A DNA stretch of 64,000 bases, taken from NCBI GenBank assembly GCA_018069465.1, contig JAGPUW010000025.1, forward strand, positions 680,438 to 744,437. Reading direction: 5' to 3'. Source of the stretch: Gammaproteobacteria bacterium (lineage in GTDB: Bacteria > Pseudomonadota > Gammaproteobacteria > Pseudomonadales > Porticoccaceae). Under the pieces are notes generated by a model that saw nothing but the letters and a program-made list of their open reading frames with translations, was not told where the DNA came from and searched no databases. Shown in pieces: positions 50,469 through 59,521 of this stretch (its first letter is position 1; each line of letters starts with the position of its first letter). Made by a program: the position numbers and the translations under genes.

Positions 50469-51359
50469 TTACAACACCAGGCCCAGTGCCAGCAAACACA
50501 ACCAGAAAACCAGCACACGCTTGAAGAGCTGCTCTATACGCTCACAGCTGGCGGCAATATCGACACTAGAGGCCCTATAAGTATCCCCCGCGTAATCCAG
50601 CGCATCATCCACATAGTCCCGCAAGACCTCGACACCGGGACGGCCACTCAAGCAACGTTTCAGCCAGCTAGAAAGGCCGGCGCCAAATTGGCCGACCAGA
50701 CTCAAGGTGAAGCCCGCCAGCCCCAGTGGCAGCCATTCCAACAGAGCCAGCCAACGGCTCGCTGTGCCCAATTGTAAGTAGCCGTCAAAACCCTCCTCGC
50801 CCACATCAGACTGGGCGACTCGCTGCACCAGGGAAGCGCGATAAAGCACGGATAAACGATAGAGCAAAGCCCCGCCGACACCGCCCAGCAGGCTCCAGAA
50901 AATAACCGCCAAATAACGTTCAAAATAAGTGTAGGCGACACGTTCGCGCAACTCCTGTGAGAGCGCAGGTAGGTCAAACGCGACAATATTACTTTTATCG
51001 GCACTCAGCGCTTCACCCGCATGAAAGGCCGCCTGAGTATCGCCGCGCCGCAGATCGTTCTTCAGGGTGTTTAATTCCGCCCTCAAATCACCGCGACCAA
51101 AGCTATAAAGCAAGACCCAAAGCTCAATAGCCAATAACAACAAAAGCGGAATGCCGGCGAGCAAATCCAGCAATAACAACAAGCCCACCACAGGCAAGGC
51201 CAAAGATACCAGTAGCCGAGCGGCGGGGATTTTTATCACCACAGCCCAACCAGACACTCTGTCGAGCCAGACGAAAAACCAGCTGTCACTTTGCAGCGCT
51301 GTCAGCGGCGCCCGGTAATAGACTAGCGCCAGCGCCAAAATAATCGTCAGAAAAGTCAT
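50469..51359 (-). CDS. ampE: AmpE-like regulatory membrane protein
   Basis: The 296-residue membrane protein has four hydrophobic segments: an N-terminal one (FLTIILALALVYY), LVSLALPVVGLLLLLDLLAGI, YLAVIFWSLLGGVGGALLYRL and the C-terminal LVFWLCLLALGLVL. Between them are DKSNIVAFDLPALSQELRERVAYTYFERYLAV-like residues (positions 123-154) that define AmpE. In enterobacteria ampE follows ampD and is implicated in sensing, with a still unclear function. Its ATG overlaps the ampD stop by 4 nt. No beta-lactamase or ampR gene is present in the window. Confidence 0.87.
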   Translation of the reverse strand: MTFLTIILALALVYYRAPLTALQSDSWFFVWLDRVSGWAVVIKIPAARLLVSLALPVVGLLLLLDLLAGIPLLLLLAIELWVLLYSFGRGDLRAELNTLKNDLRRGDTQAAFHAGEALSADKSNIVAFDLPALSQELRERVAYTYFERYLAVIFWSLLGGVGGALLYRLSVLYRASLVQRVAQSDVGEEGFDGYLQLGTASRWLALLEWLPLGLAGFTLSLVGQFGAGLSSWLKRCLSGRPGVEVLRDYVDDALDYAGDTYRASSVDIAASCERIEQLFKRVLVFWLCLLALGLVL

Positions 51360-51931
51360 CCTTCATCACCTCCTTGTGTGTTGCCAGTACTGGCAAGCAT
51401 GGTAAAAAAACGCGGCCAGTCAAAGGCCGGGCCAGGGTCTGTTTTGCGCCCCGGTGAAATGTCACTGTGGCCAACCATTCGCTGCGCAGTCAACGCCGGG
51501 TAGGCGGCCATTAAGTGGCGACAAACCTGAGCCAAACTTTGGTACTGCTTGTCGCTATAGGGCTGCGTATCGCTACCCTCAAGCTCGATACCGATGGCGT
51601 AGTCATTGCAATTGTCACAGCCGGCAAAGCTCGACTCACCGGCATGCCAGGCGCGCCGATTCAGCGCTACAAACTGCACCACCTCGCCCAGGCGATCAAT
51701 CAACAGATGGGAGGACACTTGCAGGTCGGCAATTTCCGCAAAGTAAGGGTGCGCATCCCGGTTCAAAGTATTGCTAAAAAACTGCTCAATGTAGCCACCG
51801 CCAAACTGGCCCGGTGGCAGGCTAATATTGTGAATCACCAGCAGTGACACCTCGCTATCAGCCGGCCGCTCACCCTGATTGGGCGACGGGCAGGCGCGTG
51901 CGCCAGCCAACCAGTCCCGCTCACCCGTCAT
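51356..51931 (-). CDS. ampD: 1,6-anhydro-N-acetylmuramyl-L-alanine amidase AmpD
   Basis: The 191-residue zinc amidase cleaves the anhydromuramyl-L-alanine bond during muropeptide recycling. The zinc ligands are visible in LVIHNISLPPGQFGG (His), and in VGHSDISPGRKTDPGPAFDW (His and Asp). N-terminal region ARACPSPNQGERP is the AmpD signature. It is cytoplasmic (no signal peptide). The stop overlaps ampE. Loss of this enzyme derepresses AmpC in other species; here no ampC is seen. Confidence 0.95.
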   Translation of the reverse strand: MTGERDWLAGARACPSPNQGERPADSEVSLLVIHNISLPPGQFGGGYIEQFFSNTLNRDAHPYFAEIADLQVSSHLLIDRLGEVVQFVALNRRAWHAGESSFAGCDNCNDYAIGIELEGSDTQPYSDKQYQSLAQVCRHLMAAYPALTAQRMVGHSDISPGRKTDPGPAFDWPRFFTMLASTGNTQGGDEG

Positions 51932-52059
51932 CGGGAAAACCTGTTCAAACCACCGCCAGACATATCAACACTCTCTCTTTTCACCCTCTTTGCCTCACTC
52001 ATATTCCCGCAGCTTAACTGCATTGCTATAATCGCCGCAAAATTTATCGAGGAAACTCC

Positions 52060-52929
52060 GTGGAAATAAACTCGGCACTAGCCGCCAACATCGTCGCCAG
52101 CGTGCAACTGGCTCTGGCCGAAGATATTGGCAGTGGTGATATCACCGCCCAACTCATCCCCGCAGACAAGCAATCCAGGGCGACCATTATCACCCGTGAA
52201 AATGCGGTGATTTGCGGTATAGCCTGGGTCGACGAAGTCTTTCACCAGCTCGACCCGAACCTCAAAATAAGCTGGTCGGTGAAAGATGGCGATGCCATTA
52301 GCGTCGACCAAAGCCTCTGTTCCTTGCAGGGTAATGCGCGAGCACTATTGACCGGCGAGCGCGCAGCGTTGAATTTTCTACAAACATTATCGGGCACCGC
52401 CACCACCTCTCGCCACTATGCACAGCTGATGGCCGGAGCCGGAGTGGGCGATCAAAAGATACGCGTACTCGACACCCGGAAAACCCTGCCCGGCCTGCGG
52501 CTCGCGCAAAAATATGCGGTAAAAGTAGGCGGTTGTGACAACCACCGAATTGGCCTCTACGATGCCTTTCTCATCAAGGAGAATCACATCGCCGCCTGTG
52601 GTGGCATCGCCAGGGCCGTTGCTCAGGCCCGCGTTATCGCCCCGCAAAAACCGGTTGAAGTGGAGGTCGAGAACCTCGACGAATACCAGCAGGCACTCAG
52701 CGCCGGTGCCGATCGCATTATGCTCGACAACTTTTCCCATGAGGATCTTCAGCAGGCCCGGAAAATTAGCCAGCTTGCGAATAAGGCCTCCGCGGTAGAG
52801 CTGGAGGTATCGGGCAATATCGCCGCCGATAATATCGAGCAATATCAAAACCTCGATATTGATTTTGTCTCCACAGGGGCGCTAACCAAACATTGCCAGG
52901 CGGTTGATTATTCGATGCGAATTCAGTGA
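52060..52929 (+). CDS. nadC: Nicotinate-nucleotide diphosphorylase (carboxylating)
   Basis: NadC (quinolinate phosphoribosyltransferase) makes nicotinate mononucleotide from quinolinate and PRPP in de novo NAD synthesis. The 289-residue protein shows [54 protein letters not shown], and [15 protein letters not shown] followed by DRIMLDNFS. The ATG at 52060 is confirmed by position relative to family start. It is transcribed divergently from ampD and ends at a strong bidirectional terminator, matching the ampD-nadC neighbourhood of enterobacteria and pseudomonads. Confidence 0.95.
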   Translation: MEINSALAANIVASVQLALAEDIGSGDITAQLIPADKQSRATIITRENAVICGIAWVDEVFHQLDPNLKISWSVKDGDAISVDQSLCSLQGNARALLTGERAALNFLQTLSGTATTSRHYAQLMAGAGVGDQKIRVLDTRKTLPGLRLAQKYAVKVGGCDNHRIGLYDAFLIKENHIAACGGIARAVAQARVIAPQKPVEVEVENLDEYQQALSAGADRIMLDNFSHEDLQQARKISQLANKASAVELEVSGNIAADNIEQYQNLDIDFVSTGALTKHCQAVDYSMRIQ

Positions 52930-52956
52930 GCCTGCCAGCCAAGCACTGAACGACTG

Positions 52957-53008
52957 ACAATAAAAAGCCCGGAACGATTGAAAACAACAAGTCCGGGCTT
53001 TTTATTGT
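52957..53008. terminator. Bidirectional rho-independent terminator between nadC and the SPFH gene
   Basis: The arms at 52957-52973 and 52992-53008 (core AAAAAGCCCGGA / TCCGGGCTTTTT) form a 17-bp stem with an 18-nt loop. T-rich tails exist on both strands and the flanking genes converge. Confidence 0.88.
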
Positions 53009-53049
53009 GTGGGCATCTATCTTAAGAAAGAAGCTACTTTAATAGGAGC

Positions 53050-53907
53050 CTACTTACCACCACCCATAATACCCCTCACGGCTGCGGGAATATCGGCCGG
53101 CAAGATCAGAAACTTGCTGTTCTCAGACTTCGCCATCTCCTTGACTGCATCGACATAGCGCTCGCCGAGCAAATACATAACCGGCAAATCATTTTCGCCC
53201 ACCGCCGAGGTGACTTTTTCAATCGCCTCTTTGGTGGCCTCAGCAATCACAATTTTAGCCTCCGCATCGCGACGAGACGCTTCAAGCCGACCATCGGCCT
53301 GTAAAATGGCGGCAGATTTTTCACCATCGGCACGAGTCACGGTGGCACGGCGCCCGCGCTCAGCCGCCGCCTGCTCTTCCATCGCCGACTGCATCGTACT
53401 GGAGGGGTTGATGTCCTGAATTTCCACGGTTTTCAGGGTAATACCCCAGTCGGCAATATCATCGGATATAGACGCTTTCAATTTGAGCTTTATCTGATCG
53501 CGCGAAGACAGGGCGTCATCGAGTTTCATTTCACCGACAATGGAACGCAGGGCCGTCTGCACCAACGTGCGAATGGCTATCTCGTAATCTTCAACACCGT
53601 AGACGGCTTTTTCCGGCGAGAGGATATTAATGTAGGCCACGGCATTGGCAATGATCACCACGTTGTCGAGAGTAATCACCTCCTGCGAGGGAATATCGAG
53701 GACGATATCCTTAGTCGTTACTTTGTAGGCGACGTTATCCATATAGGGAATAATGAATTGCAGCCCCGGTGGCAGAGTGCGGTGATATTTACCCAGGCGC
53801 TGTACCACCCACTTGCTGCCCTGAGGCACCTGCTTGACACCCTTGAATAAAGTAACGACGGCAAGGGCCAAAAGACCCCAAATAATAATCGTGCCATTGA
53901 ATAGCAT
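53050..53907 (-). CDS. SPFH/Band 7 stomatin-like membrane protein
   Basis: The 285-residue protein has one N-terminal membrane helix (IIIWGLLALAVVTLFKG) and a stomatin core: VPQGSKWVVQRLGKYHRTLPPGLQ-type opening, LDIPSQEVITLDNVVI, and a C-terminal coiled coil AAAERGRRATVTRADGEKSA followed by EASRRDAEAKIVIAEATKEA. It would oligomerise in the inner membrane and organise membrane domains or regulate proteases. Its usual partner NfeD is not adjacent; a short NfeD gene is at 28474. The gene appears single, with a convergent terminator downstream. Confidence 0.92.
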   Translation of the reverse strand: MLFNGTIIIWGLLALAVVTLFKGVKQVPQGSKWVVQRLGKYHRTLPPGLQFIIPYMDNVAYKVTTKDIVLDIPSQEVITLDNVVIIANAVAYINILSPEKAVYGVEDYEIAIRTLVQTALRSIVGEMKLDDALSSRDQIKLKLKASISDDIADWGITLKTVEIQDINPSSTMQSAMEEQAAAERGRRATVTRADGEKSAAILQADGRLEASRRDAEAKIVIAEATKEAIEKVTSAVGENDLPVMYLLGERYVDAVKEMAKSENSKFLILPADIPAAVRGIMGGGK

Positions 53908-54405
53908 GTGTACGCCCTCCAGTTGTGTTTGTTATTGAAGCGATGGCTATCGCACTAGCAATCATACCCAAGGGTATCAGTTACCCTGGGATAGGAGTAT
54001 CGGCAATTGTGATCAATTATCAGCTGGACTCAGCCCCCAACCCACCCATAGCCCGAGAGCAAAGCGTGAAACAGAGGGGGCGACCTTGGGTAACACTATC
54101 TTTTCGAAAAATCTCTGTATTTTTTTTCTTTTTTTTTGCTCTTTTAGTTGACACCACTTACCCACAAAAACTGTGGATAAGTCTGTGGACTGACACCTCA
54201 CAACTCAAAGAAAGCCCCGTAATCGCTGGTACTGTCACAAAATGGTTACTTTTTAGTCATAAAATAAAAGCCAATAAAATCAATCAGTTAAAGCAGCGGC
54301 AATATTAAATCAATGACTTACAGTGGTATTGAAAAAGCAACTTTAAGTAAAACGACTAACTGTGGAAAAGATGCAGCCGAGTCACACTAAAACCTTGTAA
54401 AAAAG
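53908..54405. other. AT-rich intergenic region with DnaA-box-like sites
   Basis: About 500 bp without a credible gene. An A/T-rich part contains T-runs (54118-54137), TTGACA (54148-54153), TTACCCACA (54158-54166, one mismatch from the DnaA box), a perfect minus-strand DnaA box as TGTGGATAA (54172-54180), a weaker TGTGGACTG (54184-54192) and TGTGGAAAA (54361-54369; TTTTCCACA on the other strand). The 3' end holds the tail region of purC. The open frame at 53925-54308 has no family-like sequence and crosses the poly-T tracts, so I do not call it. Confidence 0.6.
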
Positions 54406-55122
54406 CTAATCGAAGCTAAGGCCCAGCCGACGACCCACCAGCTCATAAGATTCAACAACGTCGCCTAAACCCTGTCGAAATCTGTCTTTATCCAGCTTTT
54501 CACGGGTATCTACATCCCATAAGCGACAGCCATCGGGCGTGAATTCGTCACCCAGTACCAGCTCACCCCCAGTCGCTATACCAAACTCCAACTTATAGTC
54601 AATCAGCAGAATGTTACTGTCCAGAAACAGGGCCTTGAGCACCTCGTTAACGGCGAAGGTTAGCGTTTTCATCTGCTCCACATACTTAGGCTCTGCCCAG
54701 CCGAAAGAGCTGATGTGGTATTCATTGATCATTGGGTCGCCGAGTTCGTCATTTTTGAGGAAAAACTCGAAGGTCGGCGGATTCAGCTCAAGCCCCTCCT
54801 CCACGCCCAAACGGCGACAAATACTGCCCGCAGAAATATTGCGCACCACGCACTCAACCGGGATCATATCCAGTCGCGCCACCAGTGATTCCTGGTCGCT
54901 GAGCAGTGATTTGAAGTGAGTTGGAATACCTGCAGCCTCCAACTTTTCCATAATAAAAGCATTGAACTTGTTGTTGACCATGCCTTTACGGTCTAGCTGC
55001 TCTATCTTTTTACCGTCAAAAGCGGAGGTGTCATTGCGATAAAACAGGATTAATGACTCGGGGTCATCCGTGGTAAAAACTGATTTAGCCTTACCTTGAT
55101 ACAACTCTTCACGTCTTTCCAT
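54406..55122 (-). CDS. purC: Phosphoribosylaminoimidazole-succinocarboxamide synthase
   Basis: PurC (SAICAR synthase) ligates aspartate to CAIR in purine synthesis. The 238-residue protein shows [32 protein letters not shown] opening, [40 protein letters not shown] and [12 protein letters not shown]. The gene is the last in the dapA-bamC-metallo-hydrolase-purC order, 125 nt downstream of the hydrolase. GGAGAC near the ATG serves as ribosome-binding site. Complete. Confidence 0.96.
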   Translation of the reverse strand: MERREELYQGKAKSVFTTDDPESLILFYRNDTSAFDGKKIEQLDRKGMVNNKFNAFIMEKLEAAGIPTHFKSLLSDQESLVARLDMIPVECVVRNISAGSICRRLGVEEGLELNPPTFEFFLKNDELGDPMINEYHISSFGWAEPKYVEQMKTLTFAVNEVLKALFLDSNILLIDYKLEFGIATGGELVLGDEFTPDGCRLWDVDTREKLDKDRFRQGLGDVVESYELVGRRLGLSFD

Positions 55123-55247
55123 TGTCAGATAGTCTCCTGGACATGTGTTCTGAACATAAGCCTCAACACGGCAACTGCAGCAAAAAGCAAAACAGCGCTT
55201 TCCGTAAAATGAGAGCGAATTAAATTTCCTTTATTTTACTGGCGGCC

Positions 55248-56018
55248 CTACTCTAGCGCCAACCAATCCACACAGTCATCCTGACTGGCGTATTTTAACT
55301 GAGGAACCGCTGCCGCAACCGGCCCTATAAGCTCTTGCACCACCGCCAGCGCGTTATTCTGCTGGCTGATGTGGCCGACCACCAGGGCCTGCAGGGAGCG
55401 CGGCTCCAGCGCACTTAACAGCTCCGCTGTCTGCTCATTATTCAAGTGACCCCAGTCGCCACCCACCCGTTGTTTTAAGCTATAGGGGTAGGACCCGTCC
55501 GCCAGCATTGTCTGGTCGTGATTGGCCTCGACCAACAAACCGTCACAGCGCTGATAACACTCCAGCACGTGGGGGCTGATATGCCCCAGGTCGGTGAGCA
55601 CACCGAGCTTTAGCCCGGCGTAATTAAACACAAATTGTACCGGCTCACGGGCGTCATGGGGAACCGCGACCGGCAACACTTCAATATCACCCAGCTGAAA
55701 ACACTGCTGCGGCGTTATCAAGTGCAAGTCAATATCAGCGGGGGCCTTGGCAACCTTGGCTGTGCCACCGGTCATATACACCGATAACTTATGGCGCCTG
55801 GCCAGTGCCCAGACCCCTTTAATGTGATCGCCGTGCTCGTGAGTCACCAGAATCCCGGAAAGCCGGCTGACATCCAGCGCGACCAGCGCCAGCCGTCGCT
55901 CCAGCTCGCGAGCCGAAAAGCCACAGTCGACCAACAGACAGCTATCACCTGCTGCCACCAGCGTGGCATTGCCCTTGCTGCCGCTACCGAGGGAGGCAAA
56001 GCGCATCACCACGGGCAC
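55248..56018 (-). CDS. MBL-fold metallo-hydrolase (YycJ/WalJ-like)
   Basis: The 256-residue protein begins MRFASLGSGSKGNATLVAAG after a short Met-Pro-Val-Val leader and has the metal motif THEHGDHIKGVWALA, VAVPHDAREPVQF, LTDLGHISPHVLE and EANHDQTMLADGSYPYSLKQRV, which match the single-domain YycJ/WalJ group thought to act on nucleic acids as a 5'-exonuclease. The specific substrate is inferred. Its place between bamC and purC is conserved in pseudomonads. The start is probably the Met at residue 5 (MRFASLGSG, position 56006). Confidence 0.9.
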   Translation of the reverse strand: MPVVMRFASLGSGSKGNATLVAAGDSCLLVDCGFSARELERRLALVALDVSRLSGILVTHEHGDHIKGVWALARRHKLSVYMTGGTAKVAKAPADIDLHLITPQQCFQLGDIEVLPVAVPHDAREPVQFVFNYAGLKLGVLTDLGHISPHVLECYQRCDGLLVEANHDQTMLADGSYPYSLKQRVGGDWGHLNNEQTAELLSALEPRSLQALVVGHISQQNNALAVVQELIGPVAAAVPQLKYASQDDCVDWLALE

Positions 56019-56096
56019 CGCCCACAGGCAGTACTCAAAACGGACAGCGGCATAAGGCCCAACAAGCGGGGCCAGGTCGGCACTAACACCGTAGCG

Positions 56097-57176
56097 TTAA
56101 GAAAGATTGGCGCGAATTTTTTTCAACAGGCGCAGCGCTTCGGTGCGCTCGAGCAACTGCTGCTCGGCACCGACTAAGCTCACCTCGACACCCTTATCAC
56201 CGCGCACAAGGCGAATTAAGTACGTCACCGACAGGCGCTGTTCTTCACTATCACCGCTGAACAAGTTGGCAAAGAAGCCCGGCTCCTCTTCATCGGGATC
56301 GCCATAATGCACATAAAACACACCCTCTGTGCGATCCTGATCGACCAGCACAAAGCCATCGCGGCCAGTGGTATAACCCACCGAGGCCCAGGCCCGGTCA
56401 TAATCAAGTTTCAATAAAATATAAGGGTTGGCTTCTTTGGGCGTGACGATGTCAACTTTAGAATCACCGCCAATCGACTGCGCCAACAAAGAGACCGTGC
56501 CGCTGGACTCATCGCCCGCCAGGGCACTGGCGAGCATATTGGCCATGGCTTTTTCGCGCTCATCGTCATCGGATTGCAGTGGCCAGGCTCCGGGCTCGCT
56601 ACCTTTTTCAATACGCATATGCACTATCGCAACCTCGGTGCTATCTACCTGCACACCCGGTTCAATACGAAACTGGAAACGGTGCTTGTAAAGCGCATCA
56701 TCTTTTAGCTCGAGCCATACCGTTTCTAGTACCCCTGCTGAGGCATCGGCAAAACCGGTGGGCAGAGCGTTGCGATTGAGTATATTGCGAATGCGCGGCC
56801 ATACCTCACTCGGCGCACGGTTGGTCAACACCCAGCGCTTACCGCCGAGGGTTTGGATCTTCACGTCTTCGTCCAGTAAATTGCCACTCAGAGGCTGGGG
56901 CCGAGGGGCGCCGAGGCTCTCTTCGAGCAAAAGGCTGGTATCGGGAATGTCAGCAATCACATAGAGTTCACCCAGAGCGTCGTGATCAGCACCTTCGGGC
57001 ACCACCATCACGGGCATTTCACTCGCCAGCTGGTAGTCATTGCTACGATCGCGAAAATAACCGTCGTCGTCCATCATCTGACAGCCCGACAACAGGGTTA
57101 AGCCGAGCGCCAGCGACACGGGCCGAATCAATGCCGAGCATCGCGTATGAAGGTTAAGCAGATAACTTTTATTCAT
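56097..57176 (-). CDS. bamC: Outer-membrane protein assembly factor BamC
   Basis: I choose the ATG at 57176 (MNKSYLLNLHTRCSALIRP); the frame extends to 57230 but overlaps dapA's end region and lacks similarity. The precursor is 359 residues with a lipoprotein signal peptide ending LGLTLLSGCQMMDDDG (lipid anchor Cys near residue 32). An unstructured segment (YQLASEMPVMVVPEGAD) and two helix-grip domains with WVLTNRAPSEVWPRIRNIL and the C-terminal VTYLIRLVRGDKGVEVSLVGAE follow. BamC is the accessory lipoprotein of the BAM complex. It follows dapA by about 66 nt and precedes the metallo-hydrolase by 78 nt. Confidence 0.92.
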   Translation of the reverse strand: MNKSYLLNLHTRCSALIRPVSLALGLTLLSGCQMMDDDGYFRDRSNDYQLASEMPVMVVPEGADHDALGELYVIADIPDTSLLLEESLGAPRPQPLSGNLLDEDVKIQTLGGKRWVLTNRAPSEVWPRIRNILNRNALPTGFADASAGVLETVWLELKDDALYKHRFQFRIEPGVQVDSTEVAIVHMRIEKGSEPGAWPLQSDDDEREKAMANMLASALAGDESSGTVSLLAQSIGGDSKVDIVTPKEANPYILLKLDYDRAWASVGYTTGRDGFVLVDQDRTEGVFYVHYGDPDEEEPGFFANLFSGDSEEQRLSVTYLIRLVRGDKGVEVSLVGAEQQLLERTEALRLLKKIRANLS

Positions 57177-57242
57177 TGAATTCCCAGGGGATACAAAACT
57201 CAGACTCAGGCGCGTACAGATTGGCAACACATCACCCAGTAA

Positions 57243-58127
57243 TTACGACAGTACAGCAGCAGCCTGCATGGCGGCTTTCAACTCAGCTCGACAAGCGGCA
57301 GAAAGAGGCGTTAAGGGCAGACGGATGGTGTCCTGCGCCATCAGACCCATTTCAGCAACCGCCCATTTAACCGGTATCGGGTTGGACTCAATAAAGAGCA
57401 CCTCATGCAAAGTGGCCACCTCATTATTTAAAGCCCGGGCCCGCTCGGCATCACCCGCCAGAGCAGCCGCGCAGAGCTGGTGCATGTGCCGCGGCGCGAT
57501 ATTGGCGGTGACCGAGATATTGCCCTTGCCGCCGAGCAAAATCAGCTCCGTGGCCGTCGCGTCATCACCGGAGTAAACGGCAAAATCGCTGGGACAGCCA
57601 GCAATAATCTCACGCGCGCGATCCAGATCGCCAGTGGCTTCTTTAATGCCGACAATATTATCCAGCTGCGCCAGTTGGCACACGGTCTCGGCCAACATAT
57701 CGCAGGCCGTACGACCGGGCACGTTGTAGAGAATCTGCGGTATTGCCACCGCTTGCGCAATGGCTTTGTAGTGCAAATACAGGCCTTGCTGAGTGGGCTT
57801 GTTGTAGTAGGGCGTGACCAGTAAACAGGCGTCGGCACCACACGCTTTAGCGGCGGCGGTGAGCTCAATCGCCTCACTGGTGCTGTTGGCGCCCGTACCG
57901 GCGATAATGGCGATGCGCCCAGCAGCCTGCTGCACACAAACTTTGACCACCTCCAGGTGCTCATCAACATTCAGGGTCGCCGATTCGCCCGTGGTGCCAA
58001 CCGCGACAATGGCATCGGTGCCAGCCGCAATATGCCAGTCCACCAGTTTCTTCAAGGCAGGCCAGTCTATCGCCAAAGTTTCGGGGACCATCGGGGTCAC
58101 CATCGCCACAATACTGCCGGTGATCAT
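57243..58127 (-). CDS. dapA: 4-hydroxy-tetrahydrodipicolinate synthase
   Basis: DapA condenses pyruvate with aspartate semialdehyde in lysine and diaminopimelate synthesis. The 294-residue protein opens [13 protein letters not shown], has [53 protein letters not shown] and the Schiff-base Lys in [16 protein letters not shown]. It heads the dapA-bamC-hydrolase-purC unit. The start at 58127 is standard; 155 nt separate it from the DUF2789 gene. Confidence 0.96.
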   Translation of the reverse strand: MITGSIVAMVTPMVPETLAIDWPALKKLVDWHIAAGTDAIVAVGTTGESATLNVDEHLEVVKVCVQQAAGRIAIIAGTGANSTSEAIELTAAAKACGADACLLVTPYYNKPTQQGLYLHYKAIAQAVAIPQILYNVPGRTACDMLAETVCQLAQLDNIVGIKEATGDLDRAREIIAGCPSDFAVYSGDDATATELILLGGKGNISVTANIAPRHMHQLCAAALAGDAERARALNNEVATLHEVLFIESNPIPVKWAVAEMGLMAQDTIRLPLTPLSAACRAELKAAMQAAAVLS

Positions 58128-58282
58128 AGCCTTGCTCCAAAAAAAGGCGTCATGTTACTGAGCTACTCCTGCAGGCACAAGCACCACTCGGCGATTCGCG
58201 CTCAGACAAAGCCTTTAAGGGCGCTCGAGTACCTATTATCGCGGCCCCAGCGGCCTTGATGGCAAACACCATTGGCGACAAT

Positions 58283-58516
58283 TTAGCGGCGTAAAAAGAC
58301 ATCGAGGTGTTCGACCATCTCCGTCCAGTCAGAATCTTCCGCTCGCGCCTCCATGAGGAAGGAGCGCTGCCCCGGATTCCAGAATGAGGCTTCCTCCAGC
58401 GTCAGCTGGGGGTCGAGGGGGCTGTGCTGGTCGATAAATTCATTGATCGCCGACTCCGTCGCCGGCAGACCGAGCTGTTCAAATAATGTGGCTAACGTAT
58501 GGGCTGACAGATCCAT
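58283..58516 (-). CDS. DUF2789 family protein
   Basis: The 77-residue acidic protein begins MDLSAHTLATLFEQLGLPAT and contains IDQHSPLDPQLTLEEASFW and FLMEARAEDSDWTEMVEHLD, the conserved blocks of the small DUF2789 family of gammaproteobacteria. Its function is unknown. There is no signal peptide or membrane helix. It sits between the metallo-hydrolase at 58575 and dapA on the same strand; a ribosome-binding site (AGGAGA) precedes the ATG. Confidence 0.88.
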   Translation of the reverse strand: MDLSAHTLATLFEQLGLPATESAINEFIDQHSPLDPQLTLEEASFWNPGQRSFLMEARAEDSDWTEMVEHLDVFLRR

Positions 58517-58574
58517 TTTTGACTCTCCTTAGACAGGGATTAAACACGCAACACAGTTGTTTTAATACGGGCAC

Positions 58575-59414
58575 CTAACACAGCACCCAGCACTCCTGGT
58601 CAAACTCATCATTACTTGACGTCCGCCTTGCCTTGCCGTCGCGCTCCAGCTTCAACAGATGGGCCCACAGGGAAAAGCGCGCGTAGTAGTAGACCTTCTT
58701 ATCGACGTCATCATAGATTGTCGACAGCATGCCCAGCACACTCGACTCACCGAGTGCCGCCATCCCAGCAAGCACTTTTTGCTCGCGCATCATGCGGTGG
58801 CGATACAATGTGTCGATCACTTTCTGCGCATCGGGCATCAAATTGCCATGGCCCGGGGCTATGTTTTCGATCGGCAGTGGCCGCAGCACATCGAGGGAGT
58901 CGAGATAATCTTTCATATCGCCACTGGGCGGGATAATCACCACCGTGGAGCCATCCATAATATGATCGCCAGCGAAGAGAATGCCACCCTCGTGTAGAAA
59001 GAAGCAGAAATGATTGCCGACGTGGCCCGGGGTGTGAATTGCTTCGAGACTGAATTCCTCGGTTTTGAAGACCTCTCCATGGCGGATATTTTTTGCCACC
59101 TGAAAAGTCGTGTCCTGAAAACTATCGGGTGTTTCCATCACGCAGCCAATTAATTCAGCGCCGGTTTTCTCGGCGAGAATTTTCGCCGCCGGGGAGTGAT
59201 CTTTGTGGGTGTGGGTGACAATAATCCAGCGAATTTTGCCTTCGCCCGCCGCTAAAATAGCCTCGATATGACTGTCGTAAATGGGACCGGGGTCAAGCAC
59301 GGCAATTTCTTCTTTGCCGATTAAATAGGCATTGGTACCTGCCCCTGTCATAGCGCTGCCATTGGGTGCGCTAATGCGCCGCACCAAGGGGGTAAACTGA
59401 TCTACTGTACTCAT
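58575..59414 (-). CDS. MBL-fold metallo-hydrolase (LACTB2/glyoxalase II-like)
   Basis: The 279-residue protein has the metal-binding motif VTHTHKDHSPAAK, a later GDHIMDGSTVVIIPPSGD, HTPGHVGNHFCFFL and LPIENIAPGHGNLMPDA, giving a full HxHxDH set. A C-terminal winged-helix-like region (ARFSLWAHLLKLERDGKARR) matches the LACTB2-like class, which includes ribonucleases and thioesterases; the substrate here is unknown. GAGGACC-like sequence precedes ATG 59414. It may share a transcript with the DUF2789 gene 58 nt downstream. Confidence 0.87.
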   Translation of the reverse strand: MSTVDQFTPLVRRISAPNGSAMTGAGTNAYLIGKEEIAVLDPGPIYDSHIEAILAAGEGKIRWIIVTHTHKDHSPAAKILAEKTGAELIGCVMETPDSFQDTTFQVAKNIRHGEVFKTEEFSLEAIHTPGHVGNHFCFFLHEGGILFAGDHIMDGSTVVIIPPSGDMKDYLDSLDVLRPLPIENIAPGHGNLMPDAQKVIDTLYRHRMMREQKVLAGMAALGESSVLGMLSTIYDDVDKKVYYYARFSLWAHLLKLERDGKARRTSSNDEFDQECWVLC

Positions 59415-59521
59415 AAGGTCCTCGCTATTATAAAGCTGTTCATCGTATTCACGGCTCGAAGTACGACGCGCAAACTCCTCTTATTATTGGTGACTTTTGA
59501 ACTCAAGCATATAATTCAACC

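Noticed and set aside
53925..54308. 127-codon open frame on the + strand
   Set aside because: It runs through poly-T tracts and the DnaA-box region, has low-complexity Phe runs and no family-like motif or ribosome-binding site.
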